A stretch of DNA of 64,000 bases from Saussurea involucrata (lineage: Eukaryota; Streptophyta; Magnoliopsida; Asterales; Asteraceae). Below, one piece after another: positions 24,001 to 35,428 of this stretch (positions within the stretch are counted from its first letter, which is position 1; each line of letters starts with the position of its first letter). The stretch is taken from NCBI GenBank assembly GCA_033807775.1, contig CM066313.1, positions 87,421,484 to 87,485,483 of the forward strand, written 5' to 3'. The notes under the pieces are model-generated. The model did no database searches. It had not been told where the DNA came from and saw nothing but the letters and a program-made list of their open reading frames with translations. The position numbers and the translations under genes are program-made.

Positions 24001-24785
24001 TTTTTCCTAAAAGTAATATTATTTAATTAATAAATATTATAACTTATATATATTAATAGCAAATAGTAAATGAAATAATGTTATTTTAATGTAGGGTCCA
24101 TAAATTTGGTGTTTTTTTTAGTATCGTTGGAGTTGAAGTTTTTTTTTTGGATGTTGGCCCCACCAAAATTGGTCTTTTTGGTGTGTTTTTTTTGTGCGAA
24201 GGTTGGAGATGCTCTAAGTTGACCATCTACAGTGGTTACATGTATCCTGAGTATGCAATTGAAGGGACTTTCTCGATCAAGTCCGATATCTTCAGATTTG
24301 GAGTCTTGATCCTGGAAATCGTGAATGGAAGAGGAAACAGTAGCTTCGTTCATCTTGACCGGACATTCAATCTTATTGGATATATAAGCGTAGTCAAAAT
24401 CACTTTTTTAACATATCCTCCCGAATTCATGAATAACTTCAACATATGCGTTATAAGTTATTTTCTAATGATTCAGGCATGGGAGTTATGGCAACAAGGA
24501 TATACGTTGGAGTTGAAGGATGCAACACTAGGAGATACTTGTATTGTACAACAATTCTTGAGGACTGTTCACATGGCATTTCTCTGTGTACAAGAAAGTG
24601 CAATGGATCGTCCAACAACATCCAATATGATCTCCATGCTTCTCAATGACACCATAACTTTACCCACCATAAACAAGCCAACATTCGTTACTAGCAAAGT
24701 GGAGTTGAAGTCAAGTTCAGATGAAAGCAAAACGAAAGATTGCTCTATAAACAATATGACCATCACGGTTATGGAGGGCCGATAG
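21087..24785 (+). pseudogene. Receptor-like kinase copy 1: thaumatin + bulb-lectin + PAN + kinase, decayed
   Basis: Pieces in three frames follow one order. From 21087, after a TTTGCAG splice acceptor, comes a thaumatin-like domain (TITVVNDCGFTWPGIS, LDFYDARLVD, GCVDDLNQGCPEEL, FKSAYPGSY). Then a G-type (bulb) lectin domain (LVSIRGNFTLGLWEFGTPT, GIWYTNDVQSRK, SGAHALSID, LLPGMKL), a PAN-like cysteine segment (about 22418-22690), a membrane helix (GVAIPILFLCLGIL) and KKRK stop-transfer at about 22800-22890. The kinase domain follows: LGQGGFGPVYK, IVIKRFSR, VIHRDLKAN, ISDFGMA, YMYPEYAIEG, MDRPT, ending at TAG 24785. Introns keep GT/AG signs (for example CTACAG before GYMYPEYA). Frameshifts and stops, a missing first exon and a MITE in one intron show it is dead. 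Living relatives would be membrane receptors for extracellular signals. Confidence 0.8.
23850..24214. mobile_element. PIF/Harbinger-type MITE in a kinase intron
   Basis: 365 bp with inverted ends GAGCATCTCCAA...TTGGAGATGCTC and a 3-bp duplication TAA on each side (23847-23849 and 24215-24217), the signature of PIF/Harbinger MITEs. It sits between the DFG exon and the YMYPEYA exon of the receptor kinase. Confidence 0.85.
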
Positions 24786-26489
24786 GGTATGAAACTATAA
24801 AAGTAGATGTCTATAGGATTAGTGTCTCATTCTTTGGGAATTTTTTCTCTGATATAATTTGTATACGATTATTCAATTTTGTAGGAGGTAAACGTCCATT
24901 TTTCGGTACTTGCTACAATGCGAAATTGCCAGTTTAGATTATAAAATACTAGTTGAGTACCCACGCAATGCAGCCAAATGCATCATTCAAATAAATGTAA
25001 GCGAACGGGCAAGAAGAAAACAGAATTTGAGGACTATTTATTTTCTTATACATTGGCAGCAACAATTAAAAGATTTTTTGGTGATTAGTTGGGGTTACAT
25101 ATTGATGATACTATTGAAATGAAGCCTGGTTGAGGCAGCCAGCAGAAAGGATATGCATTTTAATACAATAGTAATGGTAGGCAAAGTGAGGATGAGAAGA
25201 TGGATGAGATATACTAACTGTATGTATTGTGTGCCACTTGTAGGTGATAACATGTTATAGTGTTGGTCATAAATATTTAAAATGTAAGTTGAGGCCTGGT
25301 CTCAAAATGTCAAGGATGATAAAAATGCAAATGTTGCAGGCATATTCCAAGATGTTTGTTTTTTAATGTTAGGATTGTAATAATTATATACACTTGATTT
25401 CAATAATAATATAATTAACTATTGTAACTAAGAAGTCATGTATATTACCTATCATAAATCAATTAAAATATAATGTCAATTTTTTTTATAAGATCCTCAA
25501 CAAGTAATTATGTAATAGAAATATTAACAATTTGATTAAACAGAGTAGCAACACAACTTTTGAGATCAGACAGGGTCATACAAATTCTTATATACAAAGT
25601 ATCGGAATTAACCTTCATATATCAAACTTATATAAATGAAAATGATATAGTAGTCAAGTCAGTCATTACTAATGGAGATACAAACAACAAGTTTCGTAGG
25701 TTACAAGTACAGAGACAACTATGTCTCTGAAACTTTGAATCAATGAACACTGCTACATCAACAGACGAATGAAACACGGAGCAGTCATTACATCCGGTTA
25801 CAAACATGACGCCAACTGAAACTTCACTGCCTCACGTTACAAACACACAACCAACTAAAATTTTGGAGCAGTCAACACGACCTAATGTCAAAAACACACA
25901 AACAACTGAAATTGAAACTGAAACCTAGAAGCACTCAACCCTTCCTCCATTGCCAGACAAAAAAAAATTGAAACTTTGGTGCAGCATATGAGCTAAAACC
26001 ATTGGAGGATCAAAAAAGAAAAACGGACATAGCAGGATAAGAGCTAGACCCATTCAGCCACGATATTTAGAAATCTTAAGTTACAAATATTCAACAAAGA
26101 GAATTGCTACATGCATACCTGGCCATCGATGTCTCTACTCCATCTCTTTGAAACAATTCCTTCAATAGTACTCCAACCACATTCCCATCTAGCAAGTGAA
26201 CTCTCTAGACGTCTCCATTATACATATTAAACGGACACAATTAGTATTGGTTTTCCAAAGAATACAAAAAAGGGAAAAAATAACTTCGACTTCGTAGGTA
26301 CTTATAATATCATATGAGATAAATTACCCATTGAGAAACTTGGCAACCACCATTATTTATGCTTTTCGACTTGTGCACCCTTTGTACCCTCTTTTGCTGA
26401 ATTTATTCTTTTTCTTAATAATGATTTATGTTGATCTTATTATTGTGAGTAGATCTCCCACAACCTCAACCAATGCAATAGAAGTCAAG
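24786..26489. other. Intergenic DNA, no gene recognised
   Basis: AT-rich, with no convincing coding frame. At about 24948-24975 the minus strand reads GGCTGCATTGCGTGGGTACT then CAACTAGT, reminiscent of a Helitron 3' end (GC-rich hairpin, then CTAG before T), but I cannot find a partner 5' end. The stretch 25730-25960 repeats AAACACACAACCAACTGAAA-like phrases. Confidence 0.4.
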
Positions 26490-27111
26490 GCGTCCAAAAA
26501 ATTTTAATAGCACCGATAGGAGGCAAGTTTCATATATTCACCACCATTATCGGAGTAAAGTGTTTTGATTTTTTTATTAAACTTGTTTTCCACCAAGGCT
26601 TTAAATTTGGGAAAGATGGTGGCATTATCAGATTTGTTTTTCATAGGTATAGCCAAACATATTTTGTGTGATGATCAACAAAAATTACATAGTATTTGAA
26701 GTTATCAAACGAGTGAATAGGAGAGCACCAAACATCACTAAAAATAACTTCAAATGGAGAAGACGTGGCAAGGGTAGATAAACGAAAGGGGAGTTTGTGA
26801 CTTTTATTAACTAAATAAGCATTACAATGTGAGACCGGAGTATAAGAAATCGATAACATAGATAGTAATTGCTTTAAAATTGGTGCGGAAGGGTGTCCAA
26901 GACGATGGTGCCAATCAACATTCTTGGTGGTTTTGTAGACTTTAGGTTGAAAAGGAAAGGACTTGGGCCATTCGTTGACTCCATCTTTGGTTTGACCTTG
27001 GAAGAGGATCATCCCAGTAGGTGCCTTGACATAAAAAGAGGAGGGTGAGAATTCAACATTGACATTGTTATCATGACAAAATTGTCGAACAGAGATGATG
27101 TTTTTATGCAT
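26490..27111 (-). pseudogene. Copia pol fragment: GAG-pre-integrase and integrase
   Basis: The frame contains a protease-to-integrase linker, the pre-integrase zinc motif (WHHRLGHPSAPILKQLL) and the integrase start (FEVIFSDVWCSPIHS, FVDHHTKYVWLYL). It breaks by frameshift near 26640. Beyond the break another frame keeps TLYSDNGGEYMKL, the second catalytic Asp region. No RT follows. Cysteines of the HHCC motif are partly lost (HCNAYL). Confidence 0.75.
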
Positions 27112-27390
27112 GGAAGGAACACAGAGAATGTTAGATAGTTTAAAAGAGTGAGAGGGAGAGGAGAAGAACCGGTGTGTGTGATCGGAAGTCCAGACCCATC
27201 GCCAATTACAATTTCATCCGTCCCATCGTAAGGTGAGTGAAGCGAGAGATTGGCAATATCAGTGGTGACGTGGTGACTTGCTCCGCTGTCGAGAAGTCAT
27301 CCCGGTGTGCCATGAGGAGTAGAGGCATTGTGGGTAGTGGTTGCATGAGCTTGAGGTTGGGTTCGGTTGCCACGTGGTGGGAGATGAATG

Positions 27391-28220
27391 CTAGGGTGGA
27401 GTTGCTTGAAGATGGGCAATAAGCAAGAACATGGCCTCTTTCATTGCACCATTGGCACTTCCCTTCGAATGGTTTGAAGTGTTTAGGTGGGTGGTTGGAG
27501 GGTTGTTTGTTGGGGCAGAGAAGGGTGGATTACGCTTGTTGTTCCATCGGGTGTTGGTAGGGTTTGTCGTGGCCGGAAACTGAATTGGTTTTGTTCGAGC
27601 CGTAAGCATAAGCTCTTTGTTGATGAGCTTTTCATTGAGTTCTTCGAAGGAGATCGGAGAATCACGTGCATGAACTGCATCGATGACCGATTGATAACTT
27701 TCATCAAGCCCGTCTAGAACACGGTCGGTTACATCTTCTTGAGATATGTGGGTGCCCAAGAGTGCCAATTCGTCTACGGTTCGTTTGATCTTGTGCATGA
27801 AGTCTTCAATGGAGAGCGATCCTTTAGTGATGTTACGGAGTTGGGCTTTTAGTTGCTTGACATGACCACAAGATGGGTTGGCGTATGTGTTGGCTAGGAT
27901 GTCCGTTGTTGGGGCCCTAGTGACAAGAGGGCCGAGAGTAGACGATAAGGTGCCAACGAGTGCGCCAAACAACAACTTATCTTGTCGAAACCAAGAGGTA
28001 TAGGCTGGGTTTGGCAAGGTTCGTCCTTGGTTACGGTCTTTGCGGGTGGTGGATGTGATCCGTCCACAAAGTGAAACAGGTCATATCCTATGAGGAGAGC
28101 TTCAATCTGAGATTTCCATGTGAGATAGGTTGTAGGCGTAAGTTTTTGCACGGAATGAACGTTCACGACTACAAGCGGTTTGGTGTCGTTGGTGTTTGGG
28201 AGGGCGTGATGAGAGTCCAT
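27391..28220 (-). pseudogene. Copia gag, frameshifted
   Basis: Starts with MDSHHALPN and a UBN2-like gag (LTPTTYLTWKSQIEALLIGY, FVDGSHPPP). It shifts frame near 28020 and continues (LVTRAPTTDILANTYANPS, LKAQLRNITKG, IEDFMHKIKRTVDELALLG, DVTDRVLDGLDESYQSV). After another shift, a CX2CX4HX4C zinc knuckle (CQWCNERGHVLAYC) can be read at about 27410-27455. Not able to make full Gag. Confidence 0.75.
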
Positions 28221-28282
28221 GGGGATGTTGATAGAGGGAACGAGAATAGCTGACGGAGGTAAGGATCAATGCTATGATACCA

Positions 28283-28453
28283 TATAGAGAGAGATGAATT
28301 ATGTTGAGAAGAATGTATTTTCTCATTGATAGAGGAGGTATTTATACAGAGAGATTACAAGGATAAAGCTAATCTAAAGTAACAATTAAGAAGATAAATA
28401 AGGAGATAATAACAACAGATAAGTATGAGAGATAACTTAGTTATCCTTTATCA
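28283..28453 (-). mobile_element. 5' LTR and primer site of the Ale-like copia
   Basis: 171 bp starting TGATAAAGG on the minus strand, with a TATAAATA box at about 28340-28347, followed by TGGTATCATAGC (28271-28282), one base off the initiator-Met-tRNA complement TGGTATCAGAGC. LTR ends are not clean TG/CA, so the boundaries are approximate. Confidence 0.6.
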
Positions 28454-28589
28454 ATAAACGCATACCATCAATCGAATTTGATGGTCGAGAAGGTTACCCC
28501 ATAAGGTAAATGAGAGTGGTGACTCTTTCCGGTAAGCGCTTACCGGGTAAGCGTTTGGTAAACGGTCCTAAGTTCCTACTAATAAATTG

Positions 28590-31076
28590 ACCATGAAAGC
28601 CTACAACTCAACAGAATTCTTGAATAGTAAACAAAAAGAGCTAACTTATTATGTTCCAACCACTCTATTAGTCATTGCCTCAGTCTCGTTATGCTTAAAT
28701 ATTTTTGCCATGCCAAAATCAGGAATCTTGGGGTTCATACTCTCATCTAAAAGAATGTTATTAGCTTTTAGATCTCTATGAATAACTCGCATTCTTTAGT
28801 ACTTATGCAAGTATAGCAACCCTTGAGCAATTCCTTCGATGATATTGTACCGTTTAGCCCAATTCAACTCTGCCTTTCTATTTTCATCTGAGAGGCGATA
28901 AAGAATCTAAATTATAACAAAACCATAATATAAAATTGCCCCATGCACTCTCTTAACAAACATAGTATACCGAAAAGAAAGAAATCTAAGCTTTTGTTGG
29001 GCATGTACTCATAGATTAACATTTTTTCTTCCTTGTGAATGCAACAACCAAGAACCCGAACAAGATTCGTATGTTGGAGTTTGGCTATGAGTAATAGTTC
29101 ATTCTTGAATTCCACAAGCCCTTGCCCTGATGTTCTTGAAAGCCTTTTGACCGCAATTTCTCGTCCATCGCTTGATTTTCCCTGTATCTGTAATTTCAAA
29201 ATCTCTCTCTTTGTCATATTAGAGGTACGAATGCTAAGAACTAAACATTTCTATCAACTAGGCTTAACTAGACAGTAACGTCACCTTGTAAACAGGTCCA
29301 AACCCACCCTGCCCGATCTTGTTTAAAACTGAGAAATCATTGGTGGCCGCCATGATAGAGGTTAAGCTAAATAATAATAAATCGTTCCCTTTCGCATTCC
29401 CACCATTGCCTTCAAGTTGATGCACATCCTTGAAGCTTTCAGAAGCTGTCAGCTCAAGGAAATATTCATCTCTCTTCCGTCTCTCGTATTCTACGATTAG
29501 TATCAGTGACTTAATAAAGAAGCAACTATAACATACAAATAGATGCTAGATTTAATGTCGACTCTAGATCTATACCTTCTCGTTGATGCTTTCTCTTCTT
29601 TATATACCATAAAATCCCCAAACAGAGGCAAACTAGAGGAATGGCAACACTAATCAATTATCAATATCCATATCCATCTCCAATTCTTTTTATTTTCTGC
29701 TTTGTTTCCTGTATATGGACTTATTTAGATTAAAAGAGATTAGGAGTAGCAGTAACAATGAAAATTAACATTATTACCTGTGCTTGGACTAATTGCGTTT
29801 TGGCTTATCCCTGATTCCGGAGCTTTTACTTTGAGCTGGGAACCCATGGAAGAAGCGTCTCAGAGATTAATGATTCGACGACGAGGGCAACCCTACTGGA
29901 CAAGTGGGAATCTAATACGACAAAGGGAGAGATTTTGAAATTACAAATACAGGGAAAATTAAGCGATGGACGAGAAATTGCGGTCAAAAGGCTTTCAAGA
30001 ACATCAGGGCAAGGGCTTGTGGAATTCAAGAATGAACTATTACTCATAGCCAAACTCCAACATACGAATCTTGTTCGGGTTCTTGGTTGTTGCATTCACA
30101 AGGAAGAAAAAATGTTAATCTATGAGTACATGCCCAACAAAAGCTTAGATTTCTTCCATGGGTTCATCGCTCAGCCAAGAAGTGAGTGTCCAAGTGTGCC
30201 CTGTTTTCATGTTAGAACCAAGCTTCATGCCTGGTAACAGTATGTTTGTAGGATGATCAAAACTCTGCCACATAATGCTTTTGTCGATTGCAATGATCAG
30301 CAAGAAGTTACCGTTATCTTCGAGGGTTGCTGTCAAGTTTGGGTTTGGACCAGCTTGAAGATCAGTAATATTCATCAGAGTTTTCCCTCCATTGATGATC
30401 AAGTTTCCGGTTTTGGGGTTGATGGACAGGGCATGAGCGCCTGAGGTGGATATGATTGGTGCGTTAGGATTGGCTATCCTAGATTGAACATCGTTGGTGT
30501 GCCAAATTCCCAACCCGTCTTCGCACAATTATACAATGTGGAATCTGACTCACCGGCTGCCTCTACAAGCATCTGTATGTTGAAGCCGTTGGCGACGTTG
30601 ACATCATAAAAGTCCAAGTCATTGTATTGATTGAGAGCGAACTCCGCGAGTGTAGCCGTTGTGGTTACTAGAGATGGATAGCACTCGGTGCCACATTCAC
30701 CGGTGGTGCATGACCCACGACCTGACCCATCAAAGGTGCAACCGGTCCGACCCCTTAAGCGACCCATCCAGCCAACCGGAACTTGAAAGGAGTGTGATGT
30801 AGCCTTTGTGAGCTCGAATCCGGCGATGATGGAAGCATTAGTTCGGCTTAAGATTCGTGGCCAAACAGTGAAGCCACAGTGATTGACAACAGTAAAGGTA
30901 GCCCCTGAAGCTCCTGCAAAGGTGGAGGAAATTAATTGCATTTAGTACAAAATCTTTAAATAATTATATATATTGTGATACAGAGTAGCCTATTCACCAT
31001 TAGAAAAGAAGAAAAGAAAGATCACTGCTACAGCAATAAGATATCGTGAAGACAATGGCGATTTCAAGCAATCCAT
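28590..31076 (-). pseudogene. Receptor-like kinase copy 2: thaumatin + lectin + kinase, rearranged
   Basis: Starts at ATG 31076 with an exon coding a signal peptide (MDCLKSPLSS, AVAVIFLFFF), donor after 30998, acceptor TTTGCAG at 30914. Then comes a well-kept thaumatin-like domain (TFTVVNHCGFTVWP, GRTGCTFDGSGRGSC, LAEFALNQ, LDFYDVNV) that jumps after NCAKTG straight into the lectin segment WEFGTPTMFN. Lectin continues to about 30160 (GAHALSINPKTG, WQSFDHPTNILLPG). Left of an inverted block (29790-30160) the minus strand resumes with the membrane helix (about 29580-29650), IGQGGFGPVYK, IAVKRLSRTSGQ, LLYLHKY, VIHRDLKANNILLDE and DFGMAKIF, ending near 28660. The last kinase exons are absent. Same family as 21087-24785. 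Confidence 0.8.
29790..30160 (+). repeat. Inverted duplicated block inside receptor-kinase copy 2
   Basis: On the plus strand this reads the end of the lectin region (IPDSGAFTLSWEPMEEASQ, RRRGQPYWTSGNL), then kinase exon 2 (GREIAVKRLSRTSGQGLVEF to EYMPNKSLDFF). The kinase part is nearly identical to the minus-strand exon at 28985-29215. At 30158-30165 it meets the minus-strand lectin sequence. It is therefore a duplication plus inversion within the pseudogene, with two copies of kinase exon 2 in opposite orientation. Confidence 0.8.
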
Positions 31077-33066
31077 TTTCAAGATCATCATTAAACTTTT
31101 CCTTCTGGTTTAAAGATTTTCTTTCAAAACATTGAACTTTGAATCATGGCGTTGACCTCGTCAACTGTACCTCTAGTCACAACGAAGTCAACGACTATGG
31201 AATTAATCATACGTTATCATCGGTCTATATATGTGGTTCTAATTGAAATTAGCAATATTTGACTCAAGGTTGTTTGTCTAGTTTTTAATGGTGCCAAGAG
31301 GTCACCTCTGAATCAGTAAAAGAAATACCTCTGGATGGTTCCTATCAGACTCTGAGGCCTCATTATTCCAAAATTACCCTCCAACATCACATCGTTCTTG
31401 ATGTCCCCGCAAAAAAAGTTAGAAAATGGAGGTTCACGTCTGCAATTTCCTCCCTCACATCACATGGTTGCTGCCTCTTCCTCCGTCTCGTTGCTTTCCT
31501 GCTGCAATTTTATGTCAAAATCGGTGTTGGTTCGCAAGGCCTTCAAGAGGTTAAACCTCTCTCTATGGCCCGATCACCGAGAACCCCACGGAGAACCTGG
31601 TAGCAGCCGGTTTGATGATCTTCTAGGTTGCCCAAACTAGCGTGATTTCCGGGAAATTTAGCGGATGCATCAGAATGAATTCACTTTATACCATATTTCC
31701 GGGAAAATCGACCCCGAAATCAATAAATTGGTAAAGTGAGAGCCTCAGTTCCCAATTTTTTTTAAAATAGAACCAACTTTCAAAATCTTTAAAAAAAATT
31801 ACATTTATTTCCAACGGATTTCCCTATTTGGAGAAACAAACATTGATTATAATATTGAAATATTACATTTTTCTATTAAAACATTTTTTCTCTCGCTAAA
31901 TATTACGAGGTTGGGCCTAAAACTTGTCAAGGTAATGACATTTTGATAAAACTGGAAGCCAAATAGTTAAGGAATGATTGAGAGGTTGCTGAATGGTTTA
32001 GTGCGGAATGGTTGAGAGGTTAGAATGATTGAGAGGCTCTGTATAGTTGAGTGCAGAATGAAATTTGGTTGTTTGGTAACTGTTCTGAATGGTAACTCCG
32101 AATGATAATAAATTACCATTTTAACCCTCTGTATCATTTTTTTCAAACAAATCAAACCAAACAGATCAAACAGATCAAAAATTTCAACAAAATCAAACAA
32201 ATCAAACCAAACTAATTTCTTCATATGTTCTTTTACACATATTTCTTCATATGTTCTTTTACACATATTTCTTCATATGTTCTTCAGATCAAACAAAATC
32301 AAACAAATCAAAACCAAACTAATCAAACCTCTGTATCCTTTTTTTCAACAAAATCAAACAAATCATACCTCAGGCCTGTTTGGCAAATCAAATCTGGAAA
32401 GCAAAAGGGGTAACGAAATGAATTGCCCTAGACTATTAGATTAGCAAGCAAACCCTATTGGAATTCAAATTCACAGCCAGAAAACATCAGTAAATTTGGC
32501 AACAACAACAAAACATATGGGAATTCAAATATGTGACGAATTTTGACGATTTCAAGGGAGAGACAGACGTTCAATGAATCATACCTGGCTGCGACTGGGG
32601 TGGTTCGGTGGTTCCTGTATCCTCCCTGCCTTTCGTCTTCAGTTAATGCAAGTAAATTAGGGTTCTTGGATCTTCGTCGAACCTGAACGATTAGGGTTCT
32701 TGGATCGTCTTCACTTGCGATTTCCTTCAGATTAAACCAATTAGGGTTCTTGGAAGAAACACAAAACGATTTAGCATCGTCTTCACTTGCGATTTAGCAT
32801 CGTCTTCATCTTCCAGAAAGTATCAAGCATCCACACTATCGATTTTGGAGATCCTGAAGGAGAGTAGCGTGAGAGAGAGAGGTGTGACCGATGAGGGTAA
32901 ACATGGAAAAGTTAGGGCTCTGAATGGTTGAGAGTGGCCAAGTATGCAAAATTGGTCAGAGACAATTGTAATAGTTAAGAGTTTTTTTTTTTCCAATCAG
33001 ACCAACTTCTGACCGATTCAGAGATGAGCTCTGCATGTCACCGTTCAGAACTAAACAAACAGCCCC
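31077..33066. other. Intergenic DNA, no gene recognised
   Basis: The first 150 bp upstream of ATG 31076 would be the promoter of receptor-kinase copy 2. The rest is non-coding. A 26-bp unit (TTTCTTCATATGTTCTTTTA...) is repeated about 2.7 times at 32216-32286. TTAGGGTTCTTGGA occurs three times between 32650 and 32755. Phrases such as CTCTGAATCAGT near 31310 and, inverted, GACCGATTCAGAG near 33010 hint at a decayed inverted-repeat element, but I cannot fix its ends. Confidence 0.4.
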
Positions 33067-33292
33067 TAAGGCCATCGTAGCCCAGCGGCTTCGGGCCCGG
33101 GTTCGGTGGGCGGGTTGGCGGGCTCTGGGTACGACTTCGGCGGGTTCACGCGGGTACGGGTGGCGGGTAAGGGGCTCGGGTTCCCCAGCCCGCATACCCG
33201 ACGAGTTTATTTTTTTTTTTTTATAATTTTTTAATTCAAACGGCTATAATTCAAACGGCCATATTTTTTTTATCAATTTTTTATTTTCCAAT

Positions 33293-33307
33293 TTAAACCC
33301 TATAAAT
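33293..33307 (+). promoter_or_regulatory. Likely TATA box of the Harbinger transposase
   Basis: CCCTATAAATC lies about 100 bp upstream of the ATG at 33405 and is followed by a pyrimidine-rich leader. A typical plant core promoter by position and sequence; not tested. Confidence 0.5.
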
Positions 33308-33404
33308 CATCCTCAAATCTCATTCATTTTTCACACCAAAATTTAAACACTCATCTCAATCCTTAAATATTTTCTTTCATTTCTTTCAATCCGATATAAA
33401 CTTT

Positions 33405-34435
33405 ATGGATTCGCCACCCGTTTCATCGTCCGGTTCTTCATCATCCATTGACACCGACGAGGAATTCGGTCAACTATTAAATCGTTATGCAGATTTGTTG
33501 CAACAAGCTGTAGCCTCATCGTCAAGAAGACCGAGGTCCGGGAACATAGAAAGAGGTCGGGTAGATGCTAACGACCGGCTTTTGCAGGACTACTTTGGCG
33601 AAAACCCGGTGTATACTTCGTATTTGTTTAGACGGCGGTTTAGGATGAGCAGGCAACTATTCGAACGGATAGTTCAAGATTTATCGGGAGTGTATCCGTA
33701 TTTTACACAACGGATTGACGGACTCGGGTTACAAGGTTTCTCTCCGATACAAAAGTGTGTATCCGCTGTTCGACAATTGGCGTATGGAGTAGCTTCCGAC
33801 GCACTTGACGAGTACTTGAGGATCCGACAATCATGCTAGAAGCGGTGGCCTCCCAAGATCTATGGTTCTGGCACGCATTCTTTGGTGTTGCCGGTTCCAA
33901 CAACGACATCAATGTTCTCAATCAATCGCCCATCCTCAACGATGTCTACGACAGAAAAGCACCCGAGTGCCCTTTTGAGGTTAATGGAGTCACCTACAAG
34001 AACGGATATTATCTAACGGATGGGATATACCCGGAATGGGCAACTTTTGTAAAAGCGTTTACGTGCCCAAATGATGCTAAACGAATAAAGTTCAAGGCCG
34101 CACAAGAATCGGCACGTAAAGATGTTGAACGAGCTTTTGGCGTGCTTAAACAACGTTGGCATATACTTAAGTACCCGACACGCGGATGGCATAAGAATAA
34201 ATTGGCGAATATTATGTACGCTTGTCTCATATTACACAATATGATACTCGAAGACGAAGGTCATGCCATTTGTGCCGATGGAAACGCCGTGGTAGCGGAT
34301 GAAACACAAATCACTGAGGCACAACGCGCAACAAATGTTCGAGAAGTCAAAAACCGAGAGACTCATAATAACCTTCGGTCGGATTTGGTCGAACATATTT
34401 GGCATATCCGACTACCCAACAACGACGACGAGTAG
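33405..34435 (+). pseudogene. HARBI1/ALP1-like transposase with internal deletion
   Basis: The N-terminal part (33405-about 33818) has a Ser-rich start, RLLQDYFGENPVYTSYLFRRR and SPIQKCVSAVRQLAYG, as in plant PIF/Harbinger DDE transposases. It runs out of frame at a deletion. The second part resumes with PTIMLEAVASQDLWFWHAFF, GVAGSNNDINVLNQSP, NGYYLTDGIYPEWATFVK, RKDVERAFGVLKQRW and ends at TAG 34435. About 80 residues expected between them, including the GSIDCMHW-type segment with the first catalytic Asp, are missing; the second Asp (LTDGIYP) and the Glu (DVERAFG) remain. It cannot be a working nuclease. Confidence 0.85.
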
Positions 34436-34900
34436 ATTTTTAATATTTTGTAATTTTTAATTTTATTTTGTAATTTTTAATTTTATTTTGTAATTTTATT
34501 TTTATTTTGTAATTTTATTTTTATTTTGTAATTTTTAATTTTATTTTGTAATTTTATTTTTATTTTTATGAATGTTATGATTTTTTATTAAAAAATTAGA
34601 TGATATGGCATGAGGGTTCAAAAGGTTCAAAAGGTTGGGGTACGGGATTAGAGGGTTCAAAAGGTTGAAGAGGGTTCAAAGTGGAAAACTGATGTGGAGC
34701 TGATGTGGCACTGAGGGTTCAAAAGGTTTGAACCCTGGGGTACGGAAGGCCTAAGTGTGTGAAATGGTTATATGAGTCAATTTTCTCATATTTTTAAGTA
34801 AATTCCCAAAATTGTGGGAAGTTACATAAATAGTTTATGTGTTTATGCACCGGTTTTCATTTAAAAAAACAGAAAAGTTATAAATGCGGAAACTTATTTG

Positions 34901-35420
34901 CAGTGGTGGATCCGGAAATTTTGGTAATGGGGGTCGATATTTAAATAGCATAATATTATGAGAATCATTACCACCATTATTGTTCGAAATATTGACTTAT
35001 TTTTTTAAAATATTTTCATTTTTTTTGCAAATTAATATAACAATATTTTTGAACATCTTTCGTTTTCCTAGCAAAATAATAAAACAATAAACATTTAACC
35101 CTAAACAATTAACAAAAACTTAACACTTATACATTAAATAACAAACACTAATCCTAACAATTAACAATAAAAAAATTAGAGTTAAAAATAAAGATTGTAA
35201 TCTATTTCAATTAAATATTTTTTTAAAGATATATAATAATGCAATATTTTTTGGACTAAGGATTTTATTGGAATTATGCTAAAGTTAGGGGGTCAAGTTA
35301 ATAAAATTTGAGGAATATATTTATTAAAAAGATAAAATTTATTATTATATATAATACAATTCTATAGGGCATGTTATGGGGGTCAGGTGACACCCCAACT
35401 AATGAATGAATCCACCCCTG
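34901..35420. mobile_element. hAT-type MITE
   Basis: 520 bp with ends CAGTGGTGGATCC and (complement) CAGGGGTGGATTC, arms that also share ATGGGGGTC, and 8-bp flanks CTTATTTG / CCTATTTG (7 of 8 match). TIR start CAGxGGTGG and 8-bp TSD are hAT signatures. AT-rich, non-coding. Confidence 0.8.
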
Positions 35421-35428
35421 CCTATTTG

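Larger units (their letters stand above)
26490..28453 (-). mobile_element. Ale-like copia retrotransposon, 5' half only
   Basis: Runs on the minus strand: a short 5' LTR (28283-28453), primer site (28271-28282), gag, then part of pol to the integrase core. The 3' half, including RT, RNase H and the 3' LTR, is missing, and homology fades near 26490. It lies between two converging receptor-kinase remnants. The short LTR and this gag type suggest the Ale/Retrofit lineage (inference). Confidence 0.7.
33070..34751 (+). mobile_element. PIF/Harbinger element, deleted
   Basis: 1682 bp flanked by TAA (33067-33069 and 34752-34754), the TWA target duplication of PIF/Harbinger. Ends are imperfect inverted repeats: GGCCATCGTAGCCCAG and, on the other strand, GGCCTTCCGTACCCCAG. 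It carries a broken transposase. After the coding part, 34436-34570 is a tandem of TTTTAATTTTATTTTGTAA-like units. Confidence 0.85.

Noticed and set aside
21005..24785. A functional receptor kinase gene
   Set aside because: The domains sit in different frames with stops between them, the first exon is missing and a MITE sits in an intron; a pseudogene.
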